Assembly (NCBI RefSeq): GCF_008830225.1
Contig: NZ_WAIE01000001.1
Coordinates: 744,001 to 808,000, forward strand
DNA length: 64,000 bases
Direction of reading: 5' to 3'
Source: Pseudodesulfovibrio senegalensis
GTDB taxonomy: Bacteria > Desulfobacterota > Desulfovibrionia > Desulfovibrionales > Desulfovibrionaceae
A model generated the notes under the pieces. It was given only the letters and a program-made list of their open reading frames with translations, made no database searches and was not told the DNA's origin. Shown here one piece after another: positions 45,981 through 55,050 of the stretch (its first letter is position 1; every line of letters begins with the position of its first letter). The position numbers and the translations under genes were made by a program.

Positions 45981-47180
45981 TTATTGCTGGAATTCTCCAT
46001 TTTCATATATCAGTACGGTGCTGCCGTCCTTCAGGGTCGCGGTCACGGTCTTGGGTTCGGTATTCACCAGATCCCAGTGCAGGGCCGAGTCATTGAATCC
46101 CAGTTCCTGTTTTTTGGCTTCATCCAATGCGTTTTGGTCCCCGGCATAGGTGTCGGCATAGGAGGCGCCCACGGCCACGTGGCAGTTGCCGTATTCGCCG
46201 CCGAAGTTTTCATCGAACAGGGTGTTGGCCATGAAACGGTCGATTTGCGAAAAGCGCCGGTCCGTAAGGGAAAATTCCCCGAGGCGGCAGGCGCCTTCGT
46301 CCATGGCCAGTTGCTTGCGCACGAATTCGGCTCCTTCCTTGGCGTCGGATTCGACCACCTTGCCGTTTTCGAATTGCAGGCGCACGCCTTCCACGTAGTT
46401 GCCGGAGCGGAAGGATGGCTGGTCCGCGTAGTAGGTTCCGGTGGTGCCGCGCCAGTCCGGGGAGAGGAAAATCTCGAAGCTGGGGATGTTGTGGCCGGAA
46501 ACGCCGAGCCAGCGGCGGTCCTTGCCCGGGGTCACGGTCAGGTCCATGCTCTCGGAAGTGAGGTGCAGGGTCTCGACGTCCAGCCCGTTGAGCCAGCTTT
46601 TGACTTTTTCGGCCTCGTTGAAAATGGACACCCAGCGTTCAAAGGGCTTGTCTTCGTTCAAGAAGCAGGCCTTGACCACCTGTTGTTTGAATTCCTCGAT
46701 GCTCATGCCCGCGGCTTCTGCGTATGCCTTGGTGGGGTATACGCACAGGGTCCAGCCGAAGTCGCCGGAGATTTCGCGTTTTTCCATGATGTCTCGCAGG
46801 AATTTGCGGGCCACGGCGGCCTGTCCGATGCGCGCCGGGTTGACCTCCTTGAGGTGGGTGAGGGAGGAAGGCGCAATGAGCGAGATCAGGCCGTTGAGGT
46901 TCTGCATGAGTTCTTCGTCGCCCGGGGCGACCACGGTGAGCTGGTCGTCGTTTGCCTTGCCATAAAAGCCTTTTTCCATGGTGGTGCTCATGTTCAACCG
47001 CATGACCGGGTTGATCTTTTTCTCCAGCAGGAGTTCGAACACTGCTTCGGCAAGGGGCAGTGCTTCAAGGTCGAAGCGAACCAGAACGAAGTCACCGGGT
47101 TCAAAGGATTTCGTGCGGGCGGTTTCCAGCCCCCACCAAAGAGTTTCCGCATACTTTTTCAATTCTTCGTTGCTGAACAT
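45981..47180 (-). CDS. M29-family metalloaminopeptidase (AmpS/PepS-like)
   Basis: A 399-residue member of the thermophilic aminopeptidase (M29) family. The metal-ligand set can be matched: Glu in VEGVRLQFENGKVV, Glu in RLGEFSLTD, His and Tyr seven residues apart in NCHVAVGASY, and the final HxD pair in ALHWDLV. It releases N-terminal amino acids in the cytoplasm, as a dimer with two metals. The start MFSNEELKKYAETLW (47180) is favoured; the extended frame upstream to 47309 lies over the promoter region. Co-oriented with the MoeA fusion 13 bp downstream, presumably one transcript. Confidence 0.9.
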   Translation of the reverse strand: MFSNEELKKYAETLWWGLETARTKSFEPGDFVLVRFDLEALPLAEAVFELLLEKKINPVMRLNMSTTMEKGFYGKANDDQLTVVAPGDEELMQNLNGLISLIAPSSLTHLKEVNPARIGQAAVARKFLRDIMEKREISGDFGWTLCVYPTKAYAEAAGMSIEEFKQQVVKACFLNEDKPFERWVSIFNEAEKVKSWLNGLDVETLHLTSESMDLTVTPGKDRRWLGVSGHNIPSFEIFLSPDWRGTTGTYYADQPSFRSGNYVEGVRLQFENGKVVESDAKEGAEFVRKQLAMDEGACRLGEFSLTDRRFSQIDRFMANTLFDENFGGEYGNCHVAVGASYADTYAGDQNALDEAKKQELGFNDSALHWDLVNTEPKTVTATLKDGSTVLIYENGEFQQ

Positions 47181-47490
47181 ATGATTGTGATTCCTGCGTT
47201 TTGGGTTGTGTGTGAAATCATTGAGTACAGGAATGTAATCGACATGGCCGCGGAGCACAACCGCACCATGTCCGGGGCGTTTTTTTACGGTAGTGGTTGT
47301 CTGGCGCAATCCTGTCTTGACACGCTCATTTCATGAAGATATCAGCAGTCGAAGCCCGGCTCTGCCGGGTCCCTGGTAATGTCTTGATTGTTGTTGCGCT
47401 GTCTGGCGGGTGATGCTACATCCTGCCAAGCAGCTTACCGGACCGGAAGTCCCGGGATTCGGTGAAAATAAAACAAATCTGGAGGATACA
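47181..47490. promoter_or_regulatory. divergent promoter region between M29 peptidase and ferredoxin
   Basis: A TTGACA (47317-47322) and TATCAG (47340-47345) pair separated by 17 bp suggests a sigma70-type promoter for the ferredoxin gene. A hairpin CCCGGC-TCT-GCCGGG lies at about 47355-47370. No gene is evident. Confidence 0.4.
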
Positions 47491-47679
47491 ATGGGCTACA
47501 CAATCACCATTGATGTTGAAAAGTGTGTGGGCGACGGCGAATGTGTTGATGTTTGTCCCGTCGAAGTTTACGAACTGCAGGACGGCAAGGCTGTTGCCGT
47601 GAACGAAGACGAATGTCTCGGTTGTGAATCCTGCGTTGAAGTTTGTGAGCAGGATGCCATCGAAATCGAAGAGAACTAG
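47491..47679 (+). CDS. Ferredoxin with Asp-ligated cluster I (Desulfovibrio type)
   Basis: A 62-residue two-cluster ferredoxin. Cluster I motif is C12-x2-D15-x2-C18-x3-C22, with Asp15 in place of the second cysteine. Cluster II motif is C42LGC45ESC48VEVC52. This matches D. africanus ferredoxin III-type proteins, whose Asp-containing site converts between [3Fe-4S] and [4Fe-4S]. It likely takes electrons from PFOR and delivers them to hydrogenases or Hdr/sulfite-reduction carriers. GGAGG precedes the ATG. It is monocistronic, with hairpins on both sides. Confidence 0.95.
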   Translation: MGYTITIDVEKCVGDGECVDVCPVEVYELQDGKAVAVNEDECLGCESCVEVCEQDAIEIEEN

Positions 47680-47696
47680 TTTCGATATTCCATGCA

Positions 47697-47732
47697 TGTC
47701 CGGAAGTGGTAAACCCGCTTCCGGACATTTTT
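47697..47732 (+). terminator. intrinsic terminator after ferredoxin
   Basis: TGTCCGGAAG-N11-CTTCCGGACA followed by TTTTT, 17 bp after the ferredoxin stop. Confidence 0.85.
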
Positions 47733-47771
47733 CATTACCCTGTCGATTCCGTTTCGAATCAGGCCAGTTGT

Positions 47772-47796
47772 CCGCCCCGTCAGGGCGGTTTTTTTT
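47772..47796 (+). terminator. second terminator-like hairpin
   Basis: CCGCCC-CGTCA-GGGCGG followed by eight T residues, 93 bp after the ferredoxin stop. It also insulates the next operon, whose candidate promoter is TTGACG (47836-47841) and TCTATT (47860-47865). Confidence 0.85.
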
Positions 47797-47923
47797 AGAT
47801 GCCTGCAGACACCGTGTTCGAAATTGTTTTTCGGGTTGACGAACGGTAATGGGGACTTATCTATTGGGGCATCGCGGGTGGCTGGTGGAGGCGTAAAGTC
47901 CCGGGACGTTCAAGGAGCAAATA

Positions 47924-48745
47924 ATGGCATTGGATTTTACTGAATATTTCAAAAAATATGAAGAACTTGTTGCAGAGGTGGATAATCTTTTCGCCCGGTT
48001 CGAGAAGGATTTTCCCGACAAGGTGAAATGTGAAAAGGGTTGTTGCGACTGCTGTTACGCGCTGTTTGACCTTTCGCTGGTCGAATCGCTGTATATCAAC
48101 CATCATTTCACCAAGACATTCAGCGGCATGGGCCGTACCGGCATCATGGACGCCTCGGACAAGTACGACAGGCAGGTTTTCAAGCTCAAGCGCAAGCTGT
48201 TCAAATCCAGCCAGAAGGGGCTTACTCCGCAGGAAGTCATGGAGGAAGTGGCCCGAACACGAATTCGCTGCCCCTTGTTGGGCGAAGGCGATCTGTGCGT
48301 CATGTACGACAAACGTCCGCTGACCTGTCGCCTGTACGGTGTGCCCACGGCCATTGCCGGCCAGGGACACACCTGTGCCAAGTCCGGCTTTGTGGCCGGG
48401 GAGAAATATCCCACGGTGCAGATGGACGCACTGCATGACCGCCTGCTGGCCATCAGCCAGGAGATCGCGGACAGCATCAGCACCCGCTATGCCCAGTTGG
48501 GCGATATGCTCATGCCCGTGTCCACAGCCCTCATGACCGAGTTTTCGGATTCGTTTCTGGGTGTGCGGACCGGAACACCCAAGCAGGCGCCGCAGGCCGA
48601 ACAGCCCGAGTCTGTTGCCCCGGCTTCTTCGGCCCCGGCTTCCGAGGCGTGCGCATCATGCACCGAAGACAAGTCCAAGTGCCAGACCTGCTCCGAAAAT
48701 TCGTTCAGCGTCGTTCTGGGCGGCAAGGGCGACGGCAAGGAATAA
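47924..48745 (+). CDS. YkgJ-family CxxCxxCC cysteine-cluster protein
   Basis: A 273-residue soluble protein of the YkgJ (putative zinc- or iron-chelating) family. Motifs include CEKGCCDCCYALF near residues 36-48, RCPLLGEGDLCVMYDKRPLTCRLYG about residues 115-139 shown as CPLL...CVMY...RPLTCR, and HTCAKSG. A C-terminal tail adds CASC...CQTC, a second potential metal site unlike most YkgJ proteins. The biochemical role is unknown. AAGGAGC precedes the ATG. First gene of a four-gene operon; the next gene starts at or just after its stop. Confidence 0.85.
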   Translation: MALDFTEYFKKYEELVAEVDNLFARFEKDFPDKVKCEKGCCDCCYALFDLSLVESLYINHHFTKTFSGMGRTGIMDASDKYDRQVFKLKRKLFKSSQKGLTPQEVMEEVARTRIRCPLLGEGDLCVMYDKRPLTCRLYGVPTAIAGQGHTCAKSGFVAGEKYPTVQMDALHDRLLAISQEIADSISTRYAQLGDMLMPVSTALMTEFSDSFLGVRTGTPKQAPQAEQPESVAPASSAPASEACASCTEDKSKCQTCSENSFSVVLGGKGDGKE

Positions 48746-48750
48746 TGGTC

Positions 48751-49101
48751 ATGGAAGACAAGCTGACGTTCACGCAGATGGAAGAACAGAAACGGGTTAT
48801 CTATGAAAAGATGAATCCGCGCAGGCGAAAGTTCGTGGACCGCATGGGGTACGACAAGTGGGACCCGTTCGCCAAGCCGTTCGACCCCATTGATATTCGT
48901 ACCGATGCCACCGGGCATACCGCTCACGAGTTGACCCGCCTGTTCATGAAGAGCATGGAAGCCCAGCCTAATGACGAGTATCTTGAAGCGGTCAATGAAT
49001 TCAACGTCATGCTGGTCATGAATTTTGAAAAGGTGAGGCCCCTGTACGAGTATTGCCTGTGGTATCAGAAGCTGTGCAGGGAACGGGGCGTGGAGCCTTA
49101 A
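48751..49101 (+). CDS. small hypothetical protein in the YkgJ operon
   Basis: A 116-residue protein that I do not recognise. It has the segment MNPRRRKFVDRMGYDKWDPFAKPFDPID (here noted as RRRKFVDR..WDPFAKP), an acidic helical middle and a conserved-looking YCLWYQKLCRERG end. No membrane segment or metal motif is visible. The ATG at 48751 lies 8 bp after AAGGA; an ATG at 48745 overlaps the upstream stop but is too close. It sits 5 bp after the YkgJ gene and 18 bp before the TPR gene. Confidence 0.7.
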   Translation: MEDKLTFTQMEEQKRVIYEKMNPRRRKFVDRMGYDKWDPFAKPFDPIDIRTDATGHTAHELTRLFMKSMEAQPNDEYLEAVNEFNVMLVMNFEKVRPLYEYCLWYQKLCRERGVEP

Positions 49102-49119
49102 CCAAACAAGGGATTTGAC

Positions 49120-49740
49120 ATGGAACAATTTGACAACATCGAAGACTATATCGCCGACCTCAAGCAGAAGCTCGACAAGAGCCCGACGTGTGCAAACACC
49201 ATGTACAACCTGGGTGTGGCGTACCTTTCCAAGCGGGAATTCATGGATGCCGAGCGCTATTTCCTCGACGCCGTGGCCAATTCCCCGAGCATGGCCGAGG
49301 CTTACGTGCAGCTGGGCGGGATCGCCATGCAGCGCGAAGATCTTGAGGGCTGCCTGAACTACAATGTGCAGGCATCCAAGGCCCGCCCGTTCTTTGCGGT
49401 GCCCTGGGGCAACATCGGCTTTGTCCAGTTGCAGCTGGGCGAGACCGAAAAGGCCCTGCAGAGCCTGAAACGCGCTATCAAGTACGACCCCAATTTCGCG
49501 CAGGCCCTGGCCACCATGGGCAGTGCGTATATTGCGATTGGCGACTACGAAGAAGCCGAAAAGGTGTTGCAGAAGGCCGTGGACCTGCAGCCCATGTTCG
49601 GCCCGGCCTGGAATAATCTGGCCATTGTCGCTGCAAACAAGGAAGATTGGTCCAAGGCCGCGGAATTTGCTGCCAAGGCCAAGGAGTCCCGTTTCGACGT
49701 GCCGGAAGATTTTCTCAAGGAAATCGAAGCCAACACGTAG
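49120..49740 (+). CDS. TPR-repeat protein in the YkgJ operon
   Basis: A 206-residue all-helical protein with about four to five tetratricopeptide repeats (examples NTMYNLGVAYLSKREFMDAERYF, FAQALATMGSAYIAIGDYEEAEKV and WNNLAIVAANKEDWSKAAEFA, whose W/L/G/Y/A/P spacing is TPR-like). No signal peptide, so it is a cytoplasmic scaffold. A ribosome-binding site AAGGGA precedes the ATG. It probably assembles the other members of the operon, the YkgJ and HEAT proteins. Confidence 0.85.
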   Translation: MEQFDNIEDYIADLKQKLDKSPTCANTMYNLGVAYLSKREFMDAERYFLDAVANSPSMAEAYVQLGGIAMQREDLEGCLNYNVQASKARPFFAVPWGNIGFVQLQLGETEKALQSLKRAIKYDPNFAQALATMGSAYIAIGDYEEAEKVLQKAVDLQPMFGPAWNNLAIVAANKEDWSKAAEFAAKAKESRFDVPEDFLKEIEANT

Positions 49741-49779
49741 CGGTCGCCGGACCGTTTCTTTCCGGCGAAAGGAGGCGTC

Positions 49780-50481
49780 ATGTCTCGATTCCGCAGGACC
49801 AAGAAGGATGTTCGTGTCATTCTGGCCGCATCTGATTGGCGGCAACGCCTTGCCGAGCTGGAGCAATGGGAGCCGGGCAGCCTCGTTGCCCCGTTGTTTT
49901 CCCTTCGGCTGGACGCGGACGAAGATGTCCGTTGGCGAACCGTCGTGGCCTTCGGCCTTGTGGCCGGGCGCATTGCCGAAGCCAATATGGAAAAGGCCCG
50001 TGTGCTCATGCGTACGTTCATGTGGCACATGAACGAGGAGTCTGGAAATCTGGGCTGGGGTATCCCCGAGGCCATGGCCGAAGCCATGGTCAACAATGCC
50101 CGGATTGCGGATGAGTTCTCGTCCATTCTCGCGTCGTATATTTATTGTGACAGTGAATGCGACGGAAACTATCTCGATCATCCCGACCTCAGGCGCGGCG
50201 TGTTCTGGGGGCTGGGAAGACTGGCCTCGGTCCGGCCTGAGCTGGTGGCTCCGTCCGTCCGGTTTCTGAGAGCCGGGCTCGAGGATGAAGACGCCCACAA
50301 CCGCGGCCTGGCCGCGCGGGCACTGGGGATCCTCCGGGATGAAGAGGCCGCGGAGCCGCTGCAGTCCCTGTTGCAGGATGCCTCATCCGTGCGCGTATTT
50401 CAGGATGATGCGATGCGGGAGACCACGGTGGCTGTTATGGCCCGGGAGGCCATGGACGCCATTGGCGTGGCCCCGGAATAA
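49780..50481 (+). CDS. HEAT-repeat protein in the YkgJ operon
   Basis: A 233-residue helical-repeat protein with HEAT/PBS-lyase-like units, e.g. LDADEDVRWRTVVAFGLVAGR and LEDEDAHNRGLAARALGILRDEEAAEPL. A central insert (SGNLGWGIPEAMAEAMVNNARIADEF and CDSECDGNYLDHPDLRRG) departs from simple repeats and could be an active or binding site. AAAGGAGG precedes the ATG. It is the last gene of the operon, 39 bp after the TPR gene. DNA-glycosylase-like or phycobilin-lyase-like HEAT proteins are possible relatives; function unknown. Confidence 0.8.
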   Translation: MSRFRRTKKDVRVILAASDWRQRLAELEQWEPGSLVAPLFSLRLDADEDVRWRTVVAFGLVAGRIAEANMEKARVLMRTFMWHMNEESGNLGWGIPEAMAEAMVNNARIADEFSSILASYIYCDSECDGNYLDHPDLRRGVFWGLGRLASVRPELVAPSVRFLRAGLEDEDAHNRGLAARALGILRDEEAAEPLQSLLQDASSVRVFQDDAMRETTVAVMAREAMDAIGVAPE

Positions 50482-50511
50482 AAAAAACTGAAAAAAGTGA
50501 TGCGAAGCCGC

Positions 50512-50538
50512 TTGACAACGTGGCGAGGTCAATATAGA
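50512..50538 (+). promoter_or_regulatory. promoter of tRNA-Val
   Basis: TTGACA at 50512-50517 and TATAGA at 50533-50538, spaced by 15 bp, about 35 bp before the tRNA. A perfect -35 supports a strong sigma70 promoter. Confidence 0.65.
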
Positions 50539-50572
50539 AATTCGTCCTCGTCGCGGCAATGCGGCGAACTGA

Positions 50573-50647
50573 AGGCGCGTAGCTCAGGGGGAGAGCACTT
50601 GCTTGACACGCAAGGGGTCAGCAGTTCAAATCTGCTCGTGCCTACCA
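50573..50647 (+). tRNA. tRNA-Val (anticodon GAC)
   Basis: A 75-nt tRNA with encoded CCA. Acceptor AGGCGCG pairs with CGTGCCT (one G-T), the D arm is GCTC/GAGC, the anticodon stem CTTGC/GCAAG encloses TTGACAC with anticodon GAC, and the T loop is TTCAAAT. It reads GUC/GUU valine codons. Confidence 0.95.
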
Positions 50648-50659
50648 GATAATCCCCGG

Positions 50660-50687
50660 AAGGGAGGCCCAGGGGCCTCCCTTCTTT
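50660..50687 (+). terminator. terminator of tRNA-Val
   Basis: AAGGGAGGCCC / GGGCCTCCCTT stem, 12 nt after the tRNA, followed by CTTTT. It separates the tRNA from thrS, which begins 36 bp downstream. Confidence 0.85.
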
Positions 50688-50723
50688 TGCTTTGAACCCA
50701 AACGCCTCGCAGGAGATGTCGCC

Positions 50724-52664
50724 ATGCAGATAGAAGTGGCTGGTAAGCGGGTTGATGTTGAAGACGGTTCGCCGTGTGGCGACGTCCTCAAAGAAGGGCT
50801 GTCCAAGAAGCAGTTCAAGAAGGTCGTGGTCGCCAAATGTGGCGAGACCATGCTCGACCTTACCGCGCCCGTGCCCACTACCTGCGAGACTCTGGAGCCG
50901 ATCTTCGCCGATTCGCCCGAGGGTCTCGACATCATTCGTCACTCCACGGCGCACCTCATGGCCGAGGCGGTCAAGAAGCTGTTTCCGTCCGCCAAGGTTA
51001 CCATCGGCCCGTCCGTTGAAAACGGCTTCTATTACGATTTTGATTTCGAGCGTCCGTTCACGCCCGAGGACCTGGAGGCCATTGAAAAGGAAATGGCCAG
51101 CTCCGTTGGCGCGGACAAGCCGTTTTCCTGCCGCACCATGAGCGCGGACGAGGCCCGTTCGTTTTTTGTGGAGCAGGGCGAGGACTACAAGCTGGAACTC
51201 ATCGACGACCTCGGTGAGGACAAATATTCCATATATACGCACGGCGATTTCGCGGACCTGTGCCGCGGACCCCATGTTGCGCGCACGGGGATGCTCAAGG
51301 CCTTCAAGCTGTTGAGCGTGGCCGGTGCCTATTGGCGCGGCGACGAGAACAACAAGCAGTTGCAGCGTATCTACGGCACGGCATGGCAGGACCCCAAGGC
51401 GCTCAAGAAGCATCTGCACCAGCTTGAGGAAGCCAAGAAACGCGACCATCGCAAGCTGGGGACCCAGCTCGACCTGTTCAGCTTTCAGGAAGCGGGCGGG
51501 GCGGGCATGGCCTACTGGCATCCCAAGGGCGCGCTGGTTCGTACCATCCTTGAGGATTTCGTGACCAAGGAACAGCTCAAGCGCGGTTATGAACTTGTGC
51601 GCGGACCGCAGATTCTCAAGCGCGACCTTTGGGAAACGTCCGGTCATTACGAGAACTATCGCGAAAACATGTATTTCACGGAAATTGATGAGCAGGCCTA
51701 CGGGGTCAAGCCCATGAACTGTCTGGCCCATATGCTCATCTACAACCGCAAGCTCATGAGCTATCGCGACCTGCCCCAGCGTTATTTCGAGTTGGGCGTT
51801 GTGCACCGTCACGAGAAGTCCGGCGTTCTGCACGGCCTGCTCAGGGTCCGCAGCTTTACGCAGGACGACGCTCACATCATCTGCAGCCCGGACCAGCTGC
51901 AGGAAGAGATCAAGGGCGTGGTCAAGTGGGTGCAGGATCTCATGGGCCTTTTCGATTTTACGTATTCCATGGAGCTGTCCACGCGTCCGGAAAAGTCCAT
52001 CGGTTCTGACGAGGACTGGGACCGTGCCACAGTGGCCCTTGAGGAAGCCATGAAGGATTTGGGGCTTCCGTATGACATCAATGAGGGCGATGGTGCCTTC
52101 TACGGCCCCAAGATTGACGTCAAAGTGCGTGACTGCCTTGGTCGCGAATGGCAATGTTCCACAATTCAGGTGGATTTCACCTTGCCTGATCGCTTTGATT
52201 TGAGTTACATCGGCGACGATGGTGAACGTCACCGCCCCGTCATGGTGCATCGCGCCATAATGGGATCGGTGGAACGTTTCCTTGGTATTTTGATAGAGCA
52301 TTATGCCGGAGCCTTCCCTGTTTGGTTCGCTCCGGTTCAGGCCAAGATCCTGACAGTTACCGACTCTCAGCGGGAATTTGCTGAAAAAGTCTTGCAATTT
52401 TTCCGTGAAAAAGGCATCCGCGTCGAAGCGGACCTTCGAAATGAGAAGCTCGGATACAAAGTTCGGGAGGCCCAGGTTGAGAAGATCCCCTACATGCTGG
52501 TGATCGGAGACAAGGAAGTTGAGGCTGGAAGCGTCAACGTCCGGAGCAGAGACGGGGAAGATCCTGGGTTGCTGTCGCTGGAGGAGGCGGTCGAGATGGT
52601 TTCGGCCGCGGCACGGGAACCTTTCAAACGCGGAGGAATGAGCTATAGCTTTTCGACGACATGA
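50724..52664 (+). CDS. thrS: Threonyl-tRNA synthetase
   Basis: A 646-residue class II synthetase. The N-terminal TGS domain (about residues 1-60) and the SAD/editing domain with [11 protein letters not shown] and [12 protein letters not shown] (zinc/His site) come first. The catalytic core has [19 protein letters not shown] motif 2 ([15 protein letters not shown]) and motif 3 [14 protein letters not shown]. The anticodon-binding domain follows, ending [15 protein letters not shown] precedes the ATG. Its last 20 bp overlap infC, whose ATA start lies inside thrS. First gene of the translation operon. Confidence 0.97.
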   Translation: MQIEVAGKRVDVEDGSPCGDVLKEGLSKKQFKKVVVAKCGETMLDLTAPVPTTCETLEPIFADSPEGLDIIRHSTAHLMAEAVKKLFPSAKVTIGPSVENGFYYDFDFERPFTPEDLEAIEKEMASSVGADKPFSCRTMSADEARSFFVEQGEDYKLELIDDLGEDKYSIYTHGDFADLCRGPHVARTGMLKAFKLLSVAGAYWRGDENNKQLQRIYGTAWQDPKALKKHLHQLEEAKKRDHRKLGTQLDLFSFQEAGGAGMAYWHPKGALVRTILEDFVTKEQLKRGYELVRGPQILKRDLWETSGHYENYRENMYFTEIDEQAYGVKPMNCLAHMLIYNRKLMSYRDLPQRYFELGVVHRHEKSGVLHGLLRVRSFTQDDAHIICSPDQLQEEIKGVVKWVQDLMGLFDFTYSMELSTRPEKSIGSDEDWDRATVALEEAMKDLGLPYDINEGDGAFYGPKIDVKVRDCLGREWQCSTIQVDFTLPDRFDLSYIGDDGERHRPVMVHRAIMGSVERFLGILIEHYAGAFPVWFAPVQAKILTVTDSQREFAEKVLQFFREKGIRVEADLRNEKLGYKVREAQVEKIPYMLVIGDKEVEAGSVNVRSRDGEDPGLLSLEEAVEMVSAAAREPFKRGGMSYSFSTT

Positions 52665-53196
52665 CCGCTCCCGCGGACGGCGGGATGACGGCGTTCGACG
52701 CAACGAACGGATCAGAGTTCCTAAGGTAAGGGTTGTTGACGACAACGGTGAACAGTTGGGCGTTCTGGACACTCGCGAAGCTTTTCGTATTGCCCAGGAA
52801 AAAGGCCTTGACCTTGTCGAGGTCGCTGCCAATGCCGATCCGCCCGTTTGCAAGATCATGGATTACGGCAAGTTCAAGTATCAGCAGAAAAAGCGCCAGC
52901 AAGAGGCGAAAAAGAACCAAACCGTAATTCAGATCAAGGAAGTCAAGTTCCGTCCCAAGACGGACGATCATGACTACCAAACGAAGCTCAAGCATATTTA
53001 CAGGTTCCTTGAGGGCGGAGACCGCTGCAAGGTTACTGTATTTTTCCGCGGACGGGAGATCGTGCACAAGGACCGTGGGCTCATGGTTCTTGAACGAGTT
53101 CAGGAAGATACAAAGGAAATCGCCAAGGTAGAGAGCAGGCCCACGAGTGAGGGACGCACCATGACCATGATGCTTTCCCCGGTCAAGAAGGCCTGA
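52645..53196 (+). CDS. infC: Translation initiation factor IF-3 with ATA start codon
   Basis: A 183-residue IF3. In frame, the sequence from the ATA at 52645 reads [17 protein letters not shown] then [24 protein letters not shown], the expected IF3 N-terminus. No ATG, GTG or TTG occurs before 52756, which is inside the conserved N-domain. GGAGG lies 10 bp before ATA. N- and C-domains are seen through [15 protein letters not shown] and [15 protein letters not shown]3 discriminates against non-standard start codons, so the ATA (E. coli uses AUU) fits autoregulation. The start overlaps thrS by 20 bp. Confidence 0.92.
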   Translation: MAFRRHDRSRGRRDDGVRRNERIRVPKVRVVDDNGEQLGVLDTREAFRIAQEKGLDLVEVAANADPPVCKIMDYGKFKYQQKKRQQEAKKNQTVIQIKEVKFRPKTDDHDYQTKLKHIYRFLEGGDRCKVTVFFRGREIVHKDRGLMVLERVQEDTKEIAKVESRPTSEGRTMTMMLSPVKKA

Positions 53197-53264
53197 GTCA
53201 ATCGCCCGGAGCGGTTTGCGAATATTTTTCCGGCCTAGCCGGATAGAATCCCTAGGAGGACTTC

Positions 53265-53462
53265 ATGCCCAAGATTAAGACGAGAAGGTGTGCCGCAAAG
53301 CGTTTTGCGACCACCGGAAGCGGCAAATTCAAGCGCCGCAGGAAAAACCTCAGGCATATCCTGACCAAGAAGAATGCCAAGAGAAAGCGTCGTCTGGGCC
53401 AGGCAACAACCGTGGACAAGACCAACGAAAAGGCTGTCCGCCGGATGCTGCCGTACGCCTAG
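53265..53462 (+). CDS. rpmI: 50S ribosomal protein L35
   Basis: A 65-residue very basic protein with the L35 signature MPKIKTRRCAAKRFATTGSG and the C-terminal LRHILTKK...RRLGQATTVD, ending RRMLPYA. AGGAGG precedes the ATG. It is located between infC and rplT, the classic IF3-L35-L20 operon that L20 and IF3 regulate translationally. Confidence 0.97.
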   Translation: MPKIKTRRCAAKRFATTGSGKFKRRRKNLRHILTKKNAKRKRRLGQATTVDKTNEKAVRRMLPYA

Positions 53463-53593
53463 CACGTGTCTGACCCGGGCGGGTTTTTGTCCGTCCGTTT
53501 CGACATGGCGCTGAGTTTCAAACCTTTTAACCCCATTCCGCCCTGCCGGGAGCTTCGGCCCATCCGGAGGGTAGTAAGCGATGGAGGTATGAC

Positions 53594-53947
53594 ATGAGAG
53601 TCAAACGTGGAGTGACCGCCCGCAGGCGTCACAAAAAGTATCTGAAGCTTGCCAAAGGCTATCGTGGAGCAGGCAGCCGACTTTACCGCACCGCTCGTGA
53701 GCGTGTGGAAAAGGCCTTGTGCAAAGCCTACCGCGACCGCAAACGCAAGAAACGCGAGTTCCGTAAGCTGTGGATCATGCGCATCAACGCCGCTGCTCGT
53801 ATACACGGCCTTTCCTACAGCCGCTTCATGAACGGTCTTTCCAAGGCCGGCATCGAACTGAACCGCAAAGTCCTGGCTGACATGGCCGTCCGCGACAAGG
53901 ACGCGTTCGCCAAGATCGCCGAGGCTGCCAAAGTACAGGTTGGCTAA
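53594..53947 (+). CDS. rplT: 50S ribosomal protein L20
   Basis: A 117-residue basic protein: [24 protein letters not shown] at the N-terminus and [23 protein letters not shown] in the middle are the L20 signatures. L20 binds 23S rRNA early and represses its own operon. GGAGGT precedes the ATG. pheS begins 2 bp after its stop. Confidence 0.97.
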   Translation: MRVKRGVTARRRHKKYLKLAKGYRGAGSRLYRTARERVEKALCKAYRDRKRKKREFRKLWIMRINAAARIHGLSYSRFMNGLSKAGIELNRKVLADMAVRDKDAFAKIAEAAKVQVG

Positions 53948-53949
53948 CC

Positions 53950-55002
53950 GTGAGTGACGAACTCAAGACCTTCCTGGAAGGTCTCGACAGCCTGGCCCGT
54001 GAGTGCGAAGCATGCAAGGGCCAGGCTGCTTCATTGAATGAACTTGAGGAAATCCGGGTCGAGTATCTGGGCCGCAAGGGCAAGCTCGCCAAGAGCATGG
54101 GCGCCCTTGGCAAGATGCCCAACGAGCATAAGCCCGAGGCTGGCCGAAAGGCCAACGAGGTCAAGCAGTTTCTGACCTCGCTCATCGACGGGTGGCAGGC
54201 TGAATTGGTCCGCGCCCAGGATGAGGCCCGGTTGAGCCGTTTCGATCCTTCCATGCCTGGTCGCAAGCCGTGGGCCGGATCGTTGCATCCCGTGACGCTG
54301 GTCATGGATGAAATCAGCGAGATTCTGGTGGGACTCGGTTTCGAGCATGCCACCGGTCCGGAAGTTGAAAACGACTGGCACAACTTCGAAGCCCTGAACA
54401 TTCCGCCCGAGCATCCCGCGCGGGATATGCAGGATACCCTGTATGTTTCCGAAAACATCGTGTTGCGTACTCACACCTCCCCGGTGCAGGTCCGCAGCAT
54501 GCTGGGCAAGAAGCCGCCCCTGGCGGTCATTTGTCCGGGCAAGGTTTACCGCCGCGACTCCGACCTGACGCACACGCCCATGTTTCATCAGATCGAAGGC
54601 CTGCTTGTGGACCATGAGGTTTCCATGAGCGATCTTCGTGGAACCCTGACCGCGTTTGTGCGCCAGCTGTTTGGTAAGAAGACCGAGGTGCGTTTCCGTC
54701 CGAGCTTCTTCCCCTTTACCGAGCCGAGTGCAGAGGTGGACATCTCCTGCGTCATGTGCGGCGGCAAGGGCCACAAGGACGGCAGCACCTGTCGCGTGTG
54801 CAAGGGAACCGGCTGGGTCGAGATCCTCGGCTGCGGCATGGTTGATCCCAATGTATTCAAGTCCGTTGGATATGATCCCGAGGTCTACACCGGGTTCGCC
54901 TTCGGGCTGGGCGTCGAGCGGGTGGCCATGCTCAAGTACGGCATCGGCGACCTGCGCATGTTCTTCGAAAACGACGTTCGTTTCCTCGAACAGTTCGCCT
55001 AG
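53950..55002 (+). CDS. pheS: Phenylalanyl-tRNA synthetase alpha subunit
   Basis: A 350-residue class II catalytic subunit. The N-terminal coiled coil (residues 1-90) binds tRNA. The core has HPARDMQDT (motif 1 region), [29 protein letters not shown] (motif 2), [10 protein letters not shown] and [22 protein letters not shown] (motif 3). The GTG start at 53950 lies 2 bp after the rplT stop, with AGGTTGG upstream, suggesting coupling. A terminator-like hairpin separates it from pheT. Confidence 0.97.
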   Translation: MSDELKTFLEGLDSLARECEACKGQAASLNELEEIRVEYLGRKGKLAKSMGALGKMPNEHKPEAGRKANEVKQFLTSLIDGWQAELVRAQDEARLSRFDPSMPGRKPWAGSLHPVTLVMDEISEILVGLGFEHATGPEVENDWHNFEALNIPPEHPARDMQDTLYVSENIVLRTHTSPVQVRSMLGKKPPLAVICPGKVYRRDSDLTHTPMFHQIEGLLVDHEVSMSDLRGTLTAFVRQLFGKKTEVRFRPSFFPFTEPSAEVDISCVMCGGKGHKDGSTCRVCKGTGWVEILGCGMVDPNVFKSVGYDPEVYTGFAFGLGVERVAMLKYGIGDLRMFFENDVRFLEQFA

Positions 55003-55015
55003 ATTTTTCGTGCAG

Positions 55016-55050
55016 GCCGGAGGCTCCTTTTTTGCGGGGCCTCCGGCTTT
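55016..55050 (+). other. pheS-pheT intercistronic hairpin
   Basis: GCCGGAGGCTCC-N8-GGGGCCTCCGGC forms a 12-bp stem with one G-T pair, followed by a short TTT, 13 bp after pheS. It may attenuate or process the transcript before pheT. Confidence 0.6.
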
